Positions 29,196-37,212 of a DNA stretch of 64,000 nucleotides are shown here, piece after piece. Position 1 is the first letter of the stretch. Each line of letters begins with the position of its first letter. The position numbers and the translations under genes were made by a program. Source of the stretch: Seonamhaeicola sediminis (lineage in GTDB: Bacteria > Bacteroidota > Bacteroidia > Flavobacteriales > Flavobacteriaceae); assembly GCF_004358095.2 (NCBI RefSeq), contig NZ_SMZJ02000002.1, forward strand, positions 124,001-188,000. The letters are read 5' to 3'. Under the pieces are notes generated by a model. That model saw only the letters and a list, made by a program, of their open reading frames with translations, was not told the origin of the DNA and ran no database searches.

Positions 29196-29267
29196 AAAAA
29201 AGGTGAACGAGAATGTTCACCTTTTTGCCCCAAATCTACCATGAACTTAACCTACTTATGTTATGGT
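29196..29267 (-). ncRNA. Candidate small RNA, copy 2 of a tandem triple
   Basis: Same architecture as copy 1: 5' hairpin with arms at 29260-29267 and 29238-29242 plus AAC, identical 13-nt loop, identical linker, terminator stem 29202-29208/29215-29221 with a 6-nt loop and T run. The only change in the first hairpin is the bulged base. The -7 box (29272-29279) is again exactly 4 nt upstream. Predicted length about 72 nt. Confidence 0.65.
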
Positions 29268-29271
29268 AGCA

Positions 29272-29279
29272 TAAATGTA
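29272..29279 (-). promoter_or_regulatory. -7 element of small-RNA copy 2
   Basis: Minus strand TACATTTA, one mismatch from TAnnTTTG, at the same 4-nt distance from the hairpin as in copy 1. Confidence 0.42.
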
Positions 29280-29407
29280 TTGAAGAATAAATGTTTGAAA
29301 AGAAAAATTTAGTTCAACTACTCATTTTTTAGCTTAAATGAATTCTTAAGCATAAAATAAACTAGAAGCTTTTTTTAGAAAAATATATGTTGTCAATTTA
29401 AACGCAT

Positions 29408-29480
29408 AAAAAAAGGCGAACAAGCGTTCACCTTTTTTTGCCCCAAATCTACCATGAACTTAACCTACTTATGTTATGGT
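29408..29480 (-). ncRNA. Candidate small RNA, copy 3 of a tandem triple
   Basis: Hairpin, loop and linker are the same as in copy 2. The terminator differs in loop (4 nt instead of 6) and in one stem position, where a pair becomes a wobble pair (GGTGAAC with GTTCGCC on the minus strand), so the stem survives while the sequence drifts. The T run is longer (7). It lies 114 bp after the purF stop on the same strand. Predicted length about 73 nt. Confidence 0.63.
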
Positions 29481-29484
29481 GAGA

Positions 29485-29492
29485 CCAATTTA
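29485..29492 (-). promoter_or_regulatory. -7 element of small-RNA copy 3
   Basis: Minus strand TAAATTGG, one mismatch from TAnnTTTG, again with a 4-nt gap to the hairpin. Confidence 0.38.
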
Positions 29493-29594
29493 TATGTATT
29501 TTAGGTAACAGGACTATTTATTAGATGAATGGCGTAAATATCGGATGAAATGCAATATTTACAGATTAACCGTAAGTCATTGCGAAATCATCAA

Positions 29595-31493
29595 TTAATA
29601 GGCCCGTTCTTTGTTACCTTCGTAAAAATTAATGAATGCTTTATTAACCACTCTATTGCCACCAACCGTTGGATAATTTCCTGTAAAATACCAATCTCCT
29701 AAATTCTTAGGACATGCTTTATGTAAGTTTTCAACAGGTTGAAAAATTATTATCACTTCGGCCTTTATAACATCATCACTTAACAATTCAGCAATTTTAT
29801 TAGAAATTTGCTCATCAGTAAAGGGATCGTAAATCTCTTTTACAAAATTCTTTACCTCTTTATCGTCTAGGTCTTCTTGATCTTTACACTTGTTATACAC
29901 CTCCTCAATAGTGCTGTAAGTGTCATTATCCTTATGAAGTGCTAAAGCAGCCTGAAAGGCTACCAAACTTTCAAGATTTGCCATGTCAATTCCATAACAA
30001 TCTGGATAACGAATTTGAGGAGCAGATGACACCACAATAATTTTCTTAGGCCCTAATCTATCCAACATTTTTAAAATACTCTTTTTAAGTGTGGTTCCTC
30101 TTACAATACTATCATCTATAATCACCAAATTGTCGTTTGGCTTTACCACACCATAAGTAATATCATAAACATGTGCCACCAAGTCATCCCTACTACTGTC
30201 TTCTGTAATAAAAGTTCTAAGCTTTACATCTTTTATGGCTATTTTCTCAACTCTAATCCTTTCTGATAATATCTCGGTTACTTTTTCTGCAGAAATATTA
30301 CGCTTGCCAGTTAAAATAGTTTTAGTTTTAGACTTATTGAGTTCGTTTTCAGCTGTTTCAACCATGCCGTAAAAAGAGGTTTCAGCGGTGTTAGGAATGT
30401 ATGAAAAAACCGTATTTCTGGTATCATTTTCAATAGCTTCCATAACTTTAGGCATTAATAATCTGCCTAACATTTTTCGTTCTTGATAAATTTCGGCATC
30501 ACTTCCTCTAGAAAAATAAATACGTTCAAAAGAACATGCTTTACGTTCTAAAGGTTCTAAGATTTTCTTTATACGTACATCACCAGATTTTTTTGTAATG
30601 ATAGCATGGCCCGGATCAAGTTCCTTCACCTTCTCAAAAGGAACGTTAAATACTGTTTGAATTACGGGGCGTTCTGAGGCAATAACCACCACCTCATCAT
30701 CTTTATAGTAGTATGCAGGACGAATACCAGCGGGATCTCTTAAAACAAAAGAATCTCCATGACCAATAAGACCAGCCATAGCATAACCACCATCCCAATT
30801 TTTGGCAGCTCGTTTTAAAATTTTGGAAACTTTAAGCCTTTCTGCAATTAAGGGAGAGGCCTCACGCTTATTAAAACCTTCTCGTTTTAGGTCTTTATAT
30901 ATTTTGCTAACGGCATCATCAAGAAAATGACCAATTTTTTCCATGACCGTAATGGTATCTGTGTATTCTTTAGGGTGCTGCCCCAACTCAATTAAATTAT
31001 GGAAAAGCTCTTTAACATTAGTCATGTTAAAGTTTCCAGCCATAATAAGGTTACGGTGCATCCAATTGTTTTGTCTTAAAAAAGGATGAACACTTTCTAC
31101 ACTGTTCTTACCAAAAGTTCCATAACGCACATGACCTAGCAATAATTCCCCTATGTAAGGAATGTTCTTTTTTTGTAAAGCTACATCCTCAAGATATTCT
31201 GGGTGTGCTTTAAATTCGTTGTTAATGCGGTCATTTATCTGAGCAAAAATATCTTGTATGGGTTGTTGAGCAATAGAGCGAATTCGGCTAATGTATCTTT
31301 GACCTGGTTTTGTATCTAACTTTATACTTGCAAAACCAGCACCATCTTGACCACGGTTGTGCTGTTTCTCCATCATGAGATACATTTTATTTACGCCATA
31401 AAATGCACTGCCGTATTTTTCTTTGTAATACTCTAGCGGTTTTAATAATCTAATGACCGCTATACCACATTCGTGTTTTAAGATATCACTCAT
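29595..31493 (-). CDS. purF: Amidophosphoribosyltransferase (PurF-type)
   Basis: Transfers the glutamine amide to PRPP, the first committed step of purine synthesis. An N-terminal Ntn glutaminase begins MSDILKHECGIAVIR; the catalytic Cys is residue 9, so an eight-residue leader would be processed off. GQDGAGFA and GHVRYGTFG are glutaminase motifs. The C-terminal phosphoribosyltransferase domain has the PRPP loop VIIDDSIVRGTTLKKSI. At 632 residues it is over 100 residues longer than the E. coli enzyme, with extra sequence around residues 375-430 and at the C-terminus, a size that I believe is usual in Flavobacteria. Separated from the PfkB gene by a terminator and a leader hairpin; purN is nearby. 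Confidence 0.9.
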   Translation of the reverse strand: MSDILKHECGIAVIRLLKPLEYYKEKYGSAFYGVNKMYLMMEKQHNRGQDGAGFASIKLDTKPGQRYISRIRSIAQQPIQDIFAQINDRINNEFKAHPEYLEDVALQKKNIPYIGELLLGHVRYGTFGKNSVESVHPFLRQNNWMHRNLIMAGNFNMTNVKELFHNLIELGQHPKEYTDTITVMEKIGHFLDDAVSKIYKDLKREGFNKREASPLIAERLKVSKILKRAAKNWDGGYAMAGLIGHGDSFVLRDPAGIRPAYYYKDDEVVVIASERPVIQTVFNVPFEKVKELDPGHAIITKKSGDVRIKKILEPLERKACSFERIYFSRGSDAEIYQERKMLGRLLMPKVMEAIENDTRNTVFSYIPNTAETSFYGMVETAENELNKSKTKTILTGKRNISAEKVTEILSERIRVEKIAIKDVKLRTFITEDSSRDDLVAHVYDITYGVVKPNDNLVIIDDSIVRGTTLKKSILKMLDRLGPKKIIVVSSAPQIRYPDCYGIDMANLESLVAFQAALALHKDNDTYSTIEEVYNKCKDQEDLDDKEVKNFVKEIYDPFTDEQISNKIAELLSDDVIKAEVIIIFQPVENLHKACPKNLGDWYFTGNYPTVGGNRVVNKAFINFYEGNKERAY

Positions 31494-31639
31494 AGTTAAC
31501 TTTTTTTCGCCTCTAACATTCTTTAGTTAGACCTACGGAAATAATAAAAATAATTATTCTAGAATTGCTTCCAGAGTTTTGTTTAGACTTCTGACTCTCT
31601 ACACCAATTGTAGACTAGCTCAGAAATGATATATTGTTG

Positions 31640-31666
31640 ATTCCAAAAAGATATTGTTTTTGGAAT
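31640..31666 (-). promoter_or_regulatory. 10-bp hairpin in the region upstream of purF
   Basis: ATTCCAAAAA (31640-31649) pairs perfectly with TTTTTGGAAT (31657-31666), loop of 7. It lies between the PfkB terminator and purF, about 150 nt before the purF ATG. It could be part of a leader or a second terminator arm; no purine riboswitch consensus is recognisable. Confidence 0.3.
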
Positions 31667-31677
31667 AATATTTTCAA

Positions 31678-31706
31678 TTAAAAACGCGCTCTATTTTGAG
31701 CGCGCT
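31678..31706 (-). terminator. Terminator of the PfkB-family kinase gene
   Basis: On the minus strand CGCGCTC pairs with GAGCGCG (31685-31691/31698-31704) around a 6-nt loop, followed by TTTT. It begins 6 bp after the kinase stop. Confidence 0.88.
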
Positions 31707-31709
31707 GGT

Positions 31710-32636
31710 TTATCCTAATTCTATTTCAAACTGAGTTAATTGCTTAAACTCTAGTAATCGTTTATGTACTTCATCACCTGATAAATTCACCATGCGCTCT
31801 GTTCCAAATTTTTCAACACAGAACGAAGCGAGGGTTGAACCATAAATAATAGCGTTTTTCATGTTTTCAAATGAGGTGTCATTGGTTCTAGCTATATAAC
31901 CAGCAAATCCACCTGCAAACGTATCGCCAGCGCCTGTGGGATCAAACACTTCCTCTAGTGGTAATGCTGGCGCATAAAAAACATTGTCGTCATTGAACAA
32001 CAAAGCACCGTGCTCTCCTTTTTTTATTACCACATATTGAGGTCCCATTTCTTGAATTTTCCTAGCGGCAATCACCAAAGAATATTCTCCAGTAAGTTGT
32101 CTTGCTTCTTCATCATTTATGGTAATAACATCTACACGCTTAATAACATTATGTAAATCATTTAAAGCGGTATCCATCCAAAAATTCATGGTGTCTAAAA
32201 TAACCAAATCTGGTTTCTTAGTCATTTGATCTAACACACTTGATTGGACGATTGGGTGAAGATTTCCTAACATAACCACACTAGCGTCACGATAATCTTT
32301 TGGAACAATCGGATTAAAGTCTGCCAAGGTATTGAGTTCGGTTACCAAAGTATCTCTAGAATTCATGTCGTTGTGGTAACGCCCACTCCAGAAAAATGTT
32401 TTACCTTCTTTTACTATTTCTACACCATCAAGGTTAATATTTCTTTTAGATAAAAGGTTTAAATATTCCTGCGGAAAATCTCCTCCAACAACAGATACTG
32501 CAGCGGTATCAATTTTAAAATGAGAGGCGGCTAAACCTATAAAAGTTGCAGCACCACCAAGTATTTTATCGGTTTTCCCGAAAGGCGTTTCAATAGCATC
32601 AAACGCCATGGTGCCAACTATAACTAATTTACCCAT
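31710..32636 (-). CDS. PfkB/ribokinase family sugar or nucleoside kinase
   Basis: 308 residues from the ATG at 32634-32636 (MGKLVIVGTMAFD); a TTG start 24 bp upstream is less likely. The PfkB fold is shown by GGAATFIGLAASHF near residue 28, DTMNFWMD in the middle, and the C-terminal anion hole/catalytic signature DPTGAGDTFAGGFAGYIA near residue 240. The Asp in GAGD is the catalytic base. Substrate is unknown; homologues in Flavobacteria are annotated simply as PfkB sugar kinases, and adenosine or ribose are both possible. Its neighbours rnhA and purN are on the same strand. Confidence 0.88.
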   Translation of the reverse strand: MGKLVIVGTMAFDAIETPFGKTDKILGGAATFIGLAASHFKIDTAAVSVVGGDFPQEYLNLLSKRNINLDGVEIVKEGKTFFWSGRYHNDMNSRDTLVTELNTLADFNPIVPKDYRDASVVMLGNLHPIVQSSVLDQMTKKPDLVILDTMNFWMDTALNDLHNVIKRVDVITINDEEARQLTGEYSLVIAARKIQEMGPQYVVIKKGEHGALLFNDDNVFYAPALPLEEVFDPTGAGDTFAGGFAGYIARTNDTSFENMKNAIIYGSTLASFCVEKFGTERMVNLSGDEVHKRLLEFKQLTQFEIELG

Positions 32637-32724
32637 AAAAGGACTGACAATTTTGTGCAAATATAAGCCTTTTAAATACTATATCAATATTATTTTTGTT
32701 GTATGTACAATGAAAAAAAGTAAT

Positions 32725-33366
32725 TTATTTTCTCCCAAAATCTGCAGGAATTTCACCCCAAGCTTTGGTTTCCCATTTAACAATAACCGTATTGTAAGTG
32801 TTATTCTTTAACCAATTTTCTGCTCTATCCACAAGTTCAAAAAGAGTTTTGTTTTTATCTGTGCGTTTTAGTTTTGTATTACATGTTTTCTTTTTAACCC
32901 AGCTAATGGCCGTTTTAGAATCAGTATAAATGTTACGGTTGCTTTCATGTTTTTTTAAAAAAGCCAACCCATGTACAATAGCTAAAAACTCACCTATATT
33001 ATTAGTACCTTCTTCAAAAGGGCCTTGAATAAATAATTGCTTTTTGGTTTTGGTATCAACGCCACGATATTCCATTTTACCAGGGTTGCCACTAACGGCT
33101 GCGTCAACAGAAATGGAGTTGTAATTAGGCTGTCCTATCTTTTTTAGTTGGTCTTCAGAGAGCTCACTTTTAAATTGAGCAGACTTCCCAACATGGTCTT
33201 TGTAATTGCTTTTTAAAGCTTTTTTTGCTGCTTCAAAAGAAGTAAAACTTTTGTAGATGGCGCCTTTGAAATCTTTTATTTGAGCTTTGCAGTCATCCCA
33301 AGATTCAAAAACTCCTGTTTTATGACCTTTCCAAACGGTATAATATTTCTTTTTTTTAGATGCCAT
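32725..33366 (-). CDS. rnhA: Ribonuclease H with N-terminal hybrid-binding (viroplasmin) domain
   Basis: Degrades RNA in RNA-DNA hybrids. The start is the ATG at 33364-33366 (MASKKKKYYTVWKGHKTGVF), preceded by AGGA; a second ATG nine bases upstream falls in a dispersed repeat and is less likely. Residues 6-50 are the caulimovirus-viroplasmin/HBD domain (YYTVWKGHKTGVFESWDDC). The catalytic domain starts at ISVDAAVSGNPG, with acidic residues in NIGEFLAIVHGLAF, NIYTDSKTAISW and the last Asp in PADFGRK. 213 residues. It lies 54 bp downstream of purN. Confidence 0.92.
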   Translation of the reverse strand: MASKKKKYYTVWKGHKTGVFESWDDCKAQIKDFKGAIYKSFTSFEAAKKALKSNYKDHVGKSAQFKSELSEDQLKKIGQPNYNSISVDAAVSGNPGKMEYRGVDTKTKKQLFIQGPFEEGTNNIGEFLAIVHGLAFLKKHESNRNIYTDSKTAISWVKKKTCNTKLKRTDKNKTLFELVDRAENWLKNNTYNTVIVKWETKAWGEIPADFGRK

Positions 33367-33370
33367 TTTT

Positions 33371-33427
33371 GTCATCCTCGTGAAGGGTAAATCTAATTTT
33401 AGATGCTTGGACTACGCTTAGCATGAC
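33371..33427. repeat. Dispersed GTCAT...ATGAC intergenic palindromic element
   Basis: Termini GTCAT and ATGAC enclose an inner palindrome ATCTAATTTTAGAT. The minus-strand text (GTCATGCTAAGCGTAGTCCA) resembles intergenic repeats scattered in many Flavobacteria. It fills the space between purN and rnhA. Confidence 0.6.
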
Positions 33428-33429
33428 AG

Positions 33430-33996
33430 TTAATCTTTTAACAATTGCTCAACCACCTTTGGGAAATGCTCCATTTCCAATTCATGAATTTTGGATGCAA
33501 CATTCTCGGCAGTATCTGAAGGTAACACATCGCATTTGGCTTGAAAAATAGTAGCACCTTCATCATAATTTTCATTTACATAATGAATAGTAATACCTGT
33601 TTCTATTTCTTTATTTTCAACAACAGCATTATGCACATGCATACCGTACATGCCTTTTCCTCCAAATTTAGGTAGTAACGCAGGGTGCACATTAATCACT
33701 TTATTGGGAAATTCATCTAAAATTTTCTCAGGAAATTTCCATAAAAAACCAGCCAGTATAATAAGGTCTGGTTTTAAGATCTTTAAATTATTTAGCACAT
33801 GATCTGTTTGGGTAAATGCAATTCTATTAAAAGATAAAGCACTTACTTTAAGCCTTTTGGCACGGTCTAAAACTTTGGCATGAGGATTGTTAGTAAGCAC
33901 TTGAATAACAGATACATTATCACTGTTTTGAAAAAACCTTATTAAATTTTCAGCATTAGATCCGCTTCCGGTTGCAAAAATTACTACGCGTTTCAT
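33430..33996 (-). CDS. purN: Phosphoribosylglycinamide formyltransferase
   Basis: Transfers formyl from 10-formyl-THF to GAR, the third step of purine synthesis. 188 residues, standard length. Motifs: N-terminal phosphate loop ATGSGSNAENLIRFF, VINVHPALLPKFGG with the catalytic Asn and His, GITIHYVNENYDEGATIFQ with the catalytic Asp. It shares strand and neighbourhood with purF but they are separated by two other genes and a terminator, so they do not form one operon. Confidence 0.95.
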   Translation of the reverse strand: MKRVVIFATGSGSNAENLIRFFQNSDNVSVIQVLTNNPHAKVLDRAKRLKVSALSFNRIAFTQTDHVLNNLKILKPDLIILAGFLWKFPEKILDEFPNKVINVHPALLPKFGGKGMYGMHVHNAVVENKEIETGITIHYVNENYDEGATIFQAKCDVLPSDTAENVASKIHELEMEHFPKVVEQLLKD

Positions 33997-34229
33997 CTGT
34001 TGATGTGTATTTTAAATTATTGTCAGATGTAATTCGCTATCAAAAACAAAGCATGCTTTTAAAATTCATCAAGCTCATTTCATATAACAGGCTATAATGT
34101 TGAGATTGTTAGAACAAAAAAAAGAATAATTATTAACAATTAGTAGGTAAAATTAAAATACTTAAAAGTTATTTTAGTAAATTACAAACACATTTTTATT
34201 GTAAATAGGTGTTTTAAAATAAAGTTTTT

Positions 34230-34237
34230 TATTTTTG
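34230..34237 (+). promoter_or_regulatory. -7 element of the acpP-fabF promoter
   Basis: TATTTTTG is an exact TAnnTTTG match, 32 bp before the acpP ATG. A GTTTT tract lies about 15 bp upstream. Confidence 0.55.
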
Positions 34238-34269
34238 CCAACTGAATTAAAACTTAAAATTAAAAGATT

Positions 34270-34503
34270 ATGTCAGACATTGCATCAAGAGTAAAAGCGA
34301 TTATCGTAGACAAATTAGGAGTTGATGAAAACGAAGTTGTAGCTGAAGCTAGCTTCACTAACGATTTAGGAGCAGACTCATTAGATACTGTAGAACTAAT
34401 TATGGAATTTGAAAAAGAATTTGATATTCAAATACCAGATGATCAAGCTGAAAACATTGCAACAGTAGGTCAAGCTATTTCTTACATAGAAGCTGCTAAA
34501 TAA
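34270..34503 (+). CDS. acpP: Acyl carrier protein
   Basis: 77-residue acidic carrier that holds growing acyl chains on phosphopantetheine. The attachment serine is Ser37 in [13 protein letters not shown]. Length and the four-helix pattern are typical, and the leading gene of an acpP-fabF pair with a 12-bp gap is the common arrangement. The predicted promoter directly in front suggests high expression. Confidence 0.98.
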   Translation: MSDIASRVKAIIVDKLGVDENEVVAEASFTNDLGADSLDTVELIMEFEKEFDIQIPDDQAENIATVGQAISYIEAAK

Positions 34504-34515
34504 GCACATTACTTT

Positions 34516-35763
34516 ATGGAAATAAAGCGAGTTGTAGTCACAGGTTTAGGGGCTTTAACACCTATAGGCAATACCAAAGATGAATATTGGGATGGTCTAG
34601 TTAGTGGTAAAAGCGGTGCTGCGCCTATAACATATTTTGACACCGAAAAGTTTAAAACCACATTTGCATGTGAGGTTAAAAACTTTGACGCTACACAATA
34701 TATAGATAGAAGGGAAGCCCGCAGAATGGATAAGTTTGCACAATATGCTATGGTAGCTGCAGATGAAGCTATTGCAGATGCCAAACTTAATCTAGACCAG
34801 GTTGACAAGTTGCGTGTTGGTGTTATTTGGGGTGCAGGTATTGGTGGTTTAGAAACTTTCCAGCAAGAAGTTTTAAACTTTGCTGGTGGTGACGGTACAC
34901 CAAGATTCAACCCTTTCTTTATTCCAAAAATGATTGCTGACATTGCGCCAGCAAACATTTCCATAAAACATGGCTTTATGGGTCCAAATTACACAACGGT
35001 TTCAGCGTGTGCATCTTCTGCCAACGCTATATTTGATGCCTTAAACTCTATTCGTTTGGGATATACAGATGTGGTTGTTACAGGAGGAAGTGAAGCAGCA
35101 GTAACCATAGCTGGTATGGGTGGTTTTAACGCCATGCATGCGTTATCTACCAGAAATGAAAGCCCAGAATCAGCTTCAAGACCATTTGACGGAGCCAGAG
35201 ATGGTTTTGTTTTGGGCGAAGGAGCCGGTGCTTTAATTTTAGAAGAATATGAGCATGCTAAAGCTAGAGGTGCTAAAATTTATGCTGAAGTAGCTGGAGG
35301 TGGTTTATCTTCAGATGCTTACCATATGACGGCTCCTCACCCCGAAGGACTAGGTGTAGTTGAGGTAATGAAAAATTGTTTAGAAAATGCAGGACTTAAT
35401 CCAGAAGATGTGGACCATATTAATACTCATGGGACATCTACACCATTAGGAGATGTGGCAGAACTTAAAGCCATTTCTAAGGTATTTGGCAGTCATGCAA
35501 AAAACATAAATATTAATTCTACAAAATCAATGACAGGGCATCTGTTAGGTGCAGCGGGAGCTATTGAAGCCATTGCTAGTATTTTATCTATTGAGCATGG
35601 TATAGTGCCTCCTACAATTAATCATACTACGGTTGATGAAAATATTGATCCAGAATTAAATTTAACTTTAAACAAGGCTCAAAAGCGCGACGTAAAAGTA
35701 GCAATGAGTAATACATTTGGATTTGGCGGTCACAACGCTTGTGTATTATTCAAGAAAATATAG
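34516..35763 (+). CDS. fabF: Beta-ketoacyl-ACP synthase II
   Basis: Condenses malonyl-ACP with acyl-ACP in fatty-acid elongation. 415 residues. The catalytic Cys is in TVSACASSANAIF near residue 165; the two histidines are in NTHGTSTPLGD and STKSMTGHLLGAAGAIEA. The C-terminal SNTFGFGGHNACVLF is the glycine-rich family end. It follows acpP by 12 bp. A long inverted repeat and an rnc-internal hairpin lie downstream. Confidence 0.98.
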   Translation: MEIKRVVVTGLGALTPIGNTKDEYWDGLVSGKSGAAPITYFDTEKFKTTFACEVKNFDATQYIDRREARRMDKFAQYAMVAADEAIADAKLNLDQVDKLRVGVIWGAGIGGLETFQQEVLNFAGGDGTPRFNPFFIPKMIADIAPANISIKHGFMGPNYTTVSACASSANAIFDALNSIRLGYTDVVVTGGSEAAVTIAGMGGFNAMHALSTRNESPESASRPFDGARDGFVLGEGAGALILEEYEHAKARGAKIYAEVAGGGLSSDAYHMTAPHPEGLGVVEVMKNCLENAGLNPEDVDHINTHGTSTPLGDVAELKAISKVFGSHAKNININSTKSMTGHLLGAAGAIEAIASILSIEHGIVPPTINHTTVDENIDPELNLTLNKAQKRDVKVAMSNTFGFGGHNACVLFKKI

Positions 35764-35783
35764 ATAGACAGAATCCCGAATGA

Positions 35784-35837
35784 AATAAACCATAACGATA
35801 AATTAATTTTTACATATTATATGAACCATGGTTTATT
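35784..35837. repeat. Inverted repeat between fabF and rnc
   Basis: AATAAACCAT (35784-35793) and its exact reverse complement ATGGTTTATT (35828-35837) are separated by 34 AT-rich bases. There is no T run after it. It may fold in the intercistronic RNA. Confidence 0.35.
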
Positions 35838-35871
35838 ACATCTGACATTAAAATAGAATATTTATTATCAG

Positions 35872-36612
35872 ATGAAAAACATTCGTAACATACTAAATTC
35901 CCGTTTTAAAGGCAACGGGAATTTTTTTATGGAAGTAACTAAAATTGTAGGATTCAAGCCTAAGCACATTGAATTCTTTAAAACAGCATTCACACATCGT
36001 TCTATGAACTTAAAAGACGATGAAGGCAATGCCATAAACTATGAGCGCTTAGAGTTTTTGGGTGATGCTATGTTAAGTGCCGTAATTGCCTCTCATCTAT
36101 ACCAAGAAGTTCCTAGTGGTGATGAAGGATACCTCACAAAAATGCGTTCTAAAGTAGTAAGTAGAGAGCATTTAAATGAATTGGGAAAAGAACTAAAACT
36201 TATTAGTTTAGTTAAAAGTAAAATTCCAGCAGGTCAGTTTGGAGACAATATTCACGGAAATTTGTTTGAAGCCCTAGTAGGTGCCATCTTTTTAGACAAG
36301 GGTTATAAATACTGCGAAAAATTCATCTTCAAGCGTGTTATCATTCCTTATGTAGATATCGAAAAGTTAGAAGGTAAAGTTATAAGTTATAAAAGTTTAC
36401 TCATAGAGTGGTGCCAAAAAGAAAAGAAAACTTTTGGCTACAACGTTTATGAAGATACTGGAAATGATGATGTTAGGCATTTTTCGGTTAAACTATCAAT
36501 CAATGATAAAGTGGTAGCCAAGGCCAGAGCAACTTCAAAGAAAAAGGCCGAAGAAAAAGCATCAAAGCGTGCCTTTTTTGCTTTTCAGAGTAAGATGTCT
36601 AAAATGATATAA
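35872..36612 (+). CDS. rnc: Ribonuclease III
   Basis: Cleaves double-stranded RNA in rRNA and mRNA processing. 246 residues. Catalytic signature YERLEFLGDAMLSAVIA near residue 62 and the acidic NLFEALVGAIFLDKG near 128; the dsRNA-binding domain fills the C-terminal 70 residues (SYKSLLIEWCQKEKK, KARATSKKKAEEKASKRAF). I keep the first ATG because Flavobacterial RNase III proteins have a similar ~20-residue N-terminal stretch; a second ATG at 35929 would remove it. Codons 9-19 form a 10-bp hairpin followed by T5, see the separate entry. It is 108 bp after fabF. Confidence 0.95.
   Translation: MKNIRNILNSRFKGNGNFFMEVTKIVGFKPKHIEFFKTAFTHRSMNLKDDEGNAINYERLEFLGDAMLSAVIASHLYQEVPSGDEGYLTKMRSKVVSREHLNELGKELKLISLVKSKIPAGQFGDNIHGNLFEALVGAIFLDKGYKYCEKFIFKRVIIPYVDIEKLEGKVISYKSLLIEWCQKEKKTFGYNVYEDTGNDDVRHFSVKLSINDKVVAKARATSKKKAEEKASKRAFFAFQSKMSKMI
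35896..35928 (+). terminator. Intrinsic-terminator-like hairpin inside the rnc coding start
   Basis: AATTCCCGTT (35896-35905) pairs perfectly with AACGGGAATT (35914-35923), loop of 8, followed by five more T. It lies within codons 9-19 of rnc. It could end acpP-fabF transcription, attenuate rnc, or be an RNase III target for autoregulation; which of these is unknown. Confidence 0.5.
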
Positions 36613-36705
36613 AAATTACTATCTAAAATGTAGTTTACTATAACGTTTTAGTTTACTTAACATTTAAGAATAGTTAAACCTGTTACAATTCAATATTTTA
36701 AATGC

Positions 36706-36713
36706 TATATTTA
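36706..36713 (+). promoter_or_regulatory. Candidate -7 element before the IPExxxVDY-pyk pair
   Basis: TATATTTA has one mismatch from TAnnTTTG and ends 16 bp before the ATG at 36730. Confidence 0.35.
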
Positions 36714-36729
36714 CGCCTTAATTTAGGGT

Positions 36730-37212
36730 ATGGCAGTTCATAAGCTTGTTTTAGATGCTATTGATGAAGACCTATTTACTTTAATTGCAATTCATTGCAC
36801 CCTTGAAGACTATAGGTTAGCGTATCTATTAAATAAATTTTTAGGTATTACCCTTAGAAGAAAAGCATCAGATTTAGACTTTCAAAATGGCACATTAACC
36901 TATGCTGTATATGAATGGGAAGATTGTAAACAACAAACCATTTGGAGTTTAGTATCTAATGTCTGTAAAACGGAACATTATAGAGAAGGTATAACAGATT
37001 CGTTGTTTAACATACAGGAAAAAACAACCAAAATCAATTATTTAATACCAGAATATAAAACCGTTAATTATTTTTTAAAGATAGATAACGAGTTCAATTT
37101 CAGTAAAGAAAAGTATATTTTAAACAGGATATTAAAAATACCGCAAGTGGCCACAGCCTATAATATTGAATCTACTCAATTGAAATCTAAAGACCATTTA
37201 ATTTTTATCTAA
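36730..37212 (+). CDS. IPExxxVDY family protein
   Basis: 160-residue cytoplasmic protein of a Bacteroidota-specific family named for its conserved motif, present here as LIPEYKTVNYFLKI (Asn replaces the usual Asp). The family is regularly encoded next to pyruvate kinase, and here its TAA overlaps the pyk ATG by one base (TAATG), so the two are translationally coupled. Function unknown; a regulatory or chaperone-like relation to pyruvate kinase is only suggested by the gene order. Confidence 0.9.
   Translation: MAVHKLVLDAIDEDLFTLIAIHCTLEDYRLAYLLNKFLGITLRRKASDLDFQNGTLTYAVYEWEDCKQQTIWSLVSNVCKTEHYREGITDSLFNIQEKTTKINYLIPEYKTVNYFLKIDNEFNFSKEKYILNRILKIPQVATAYNIESTQLKSKDHLIFI

Noticed and set aside
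28993-29480. The three repeats as REP elements or plus-strand terminators
   Set aside because: Promoter boxes at fixed distance and the ordered hairpin-linker-terminator layout exist only when read on the minus strand, which favours small RNA genes.
34509-34964. 151-codon minus-strand ORF inside fabF
   Set aside because: Antisense shadow of fabF without family features.
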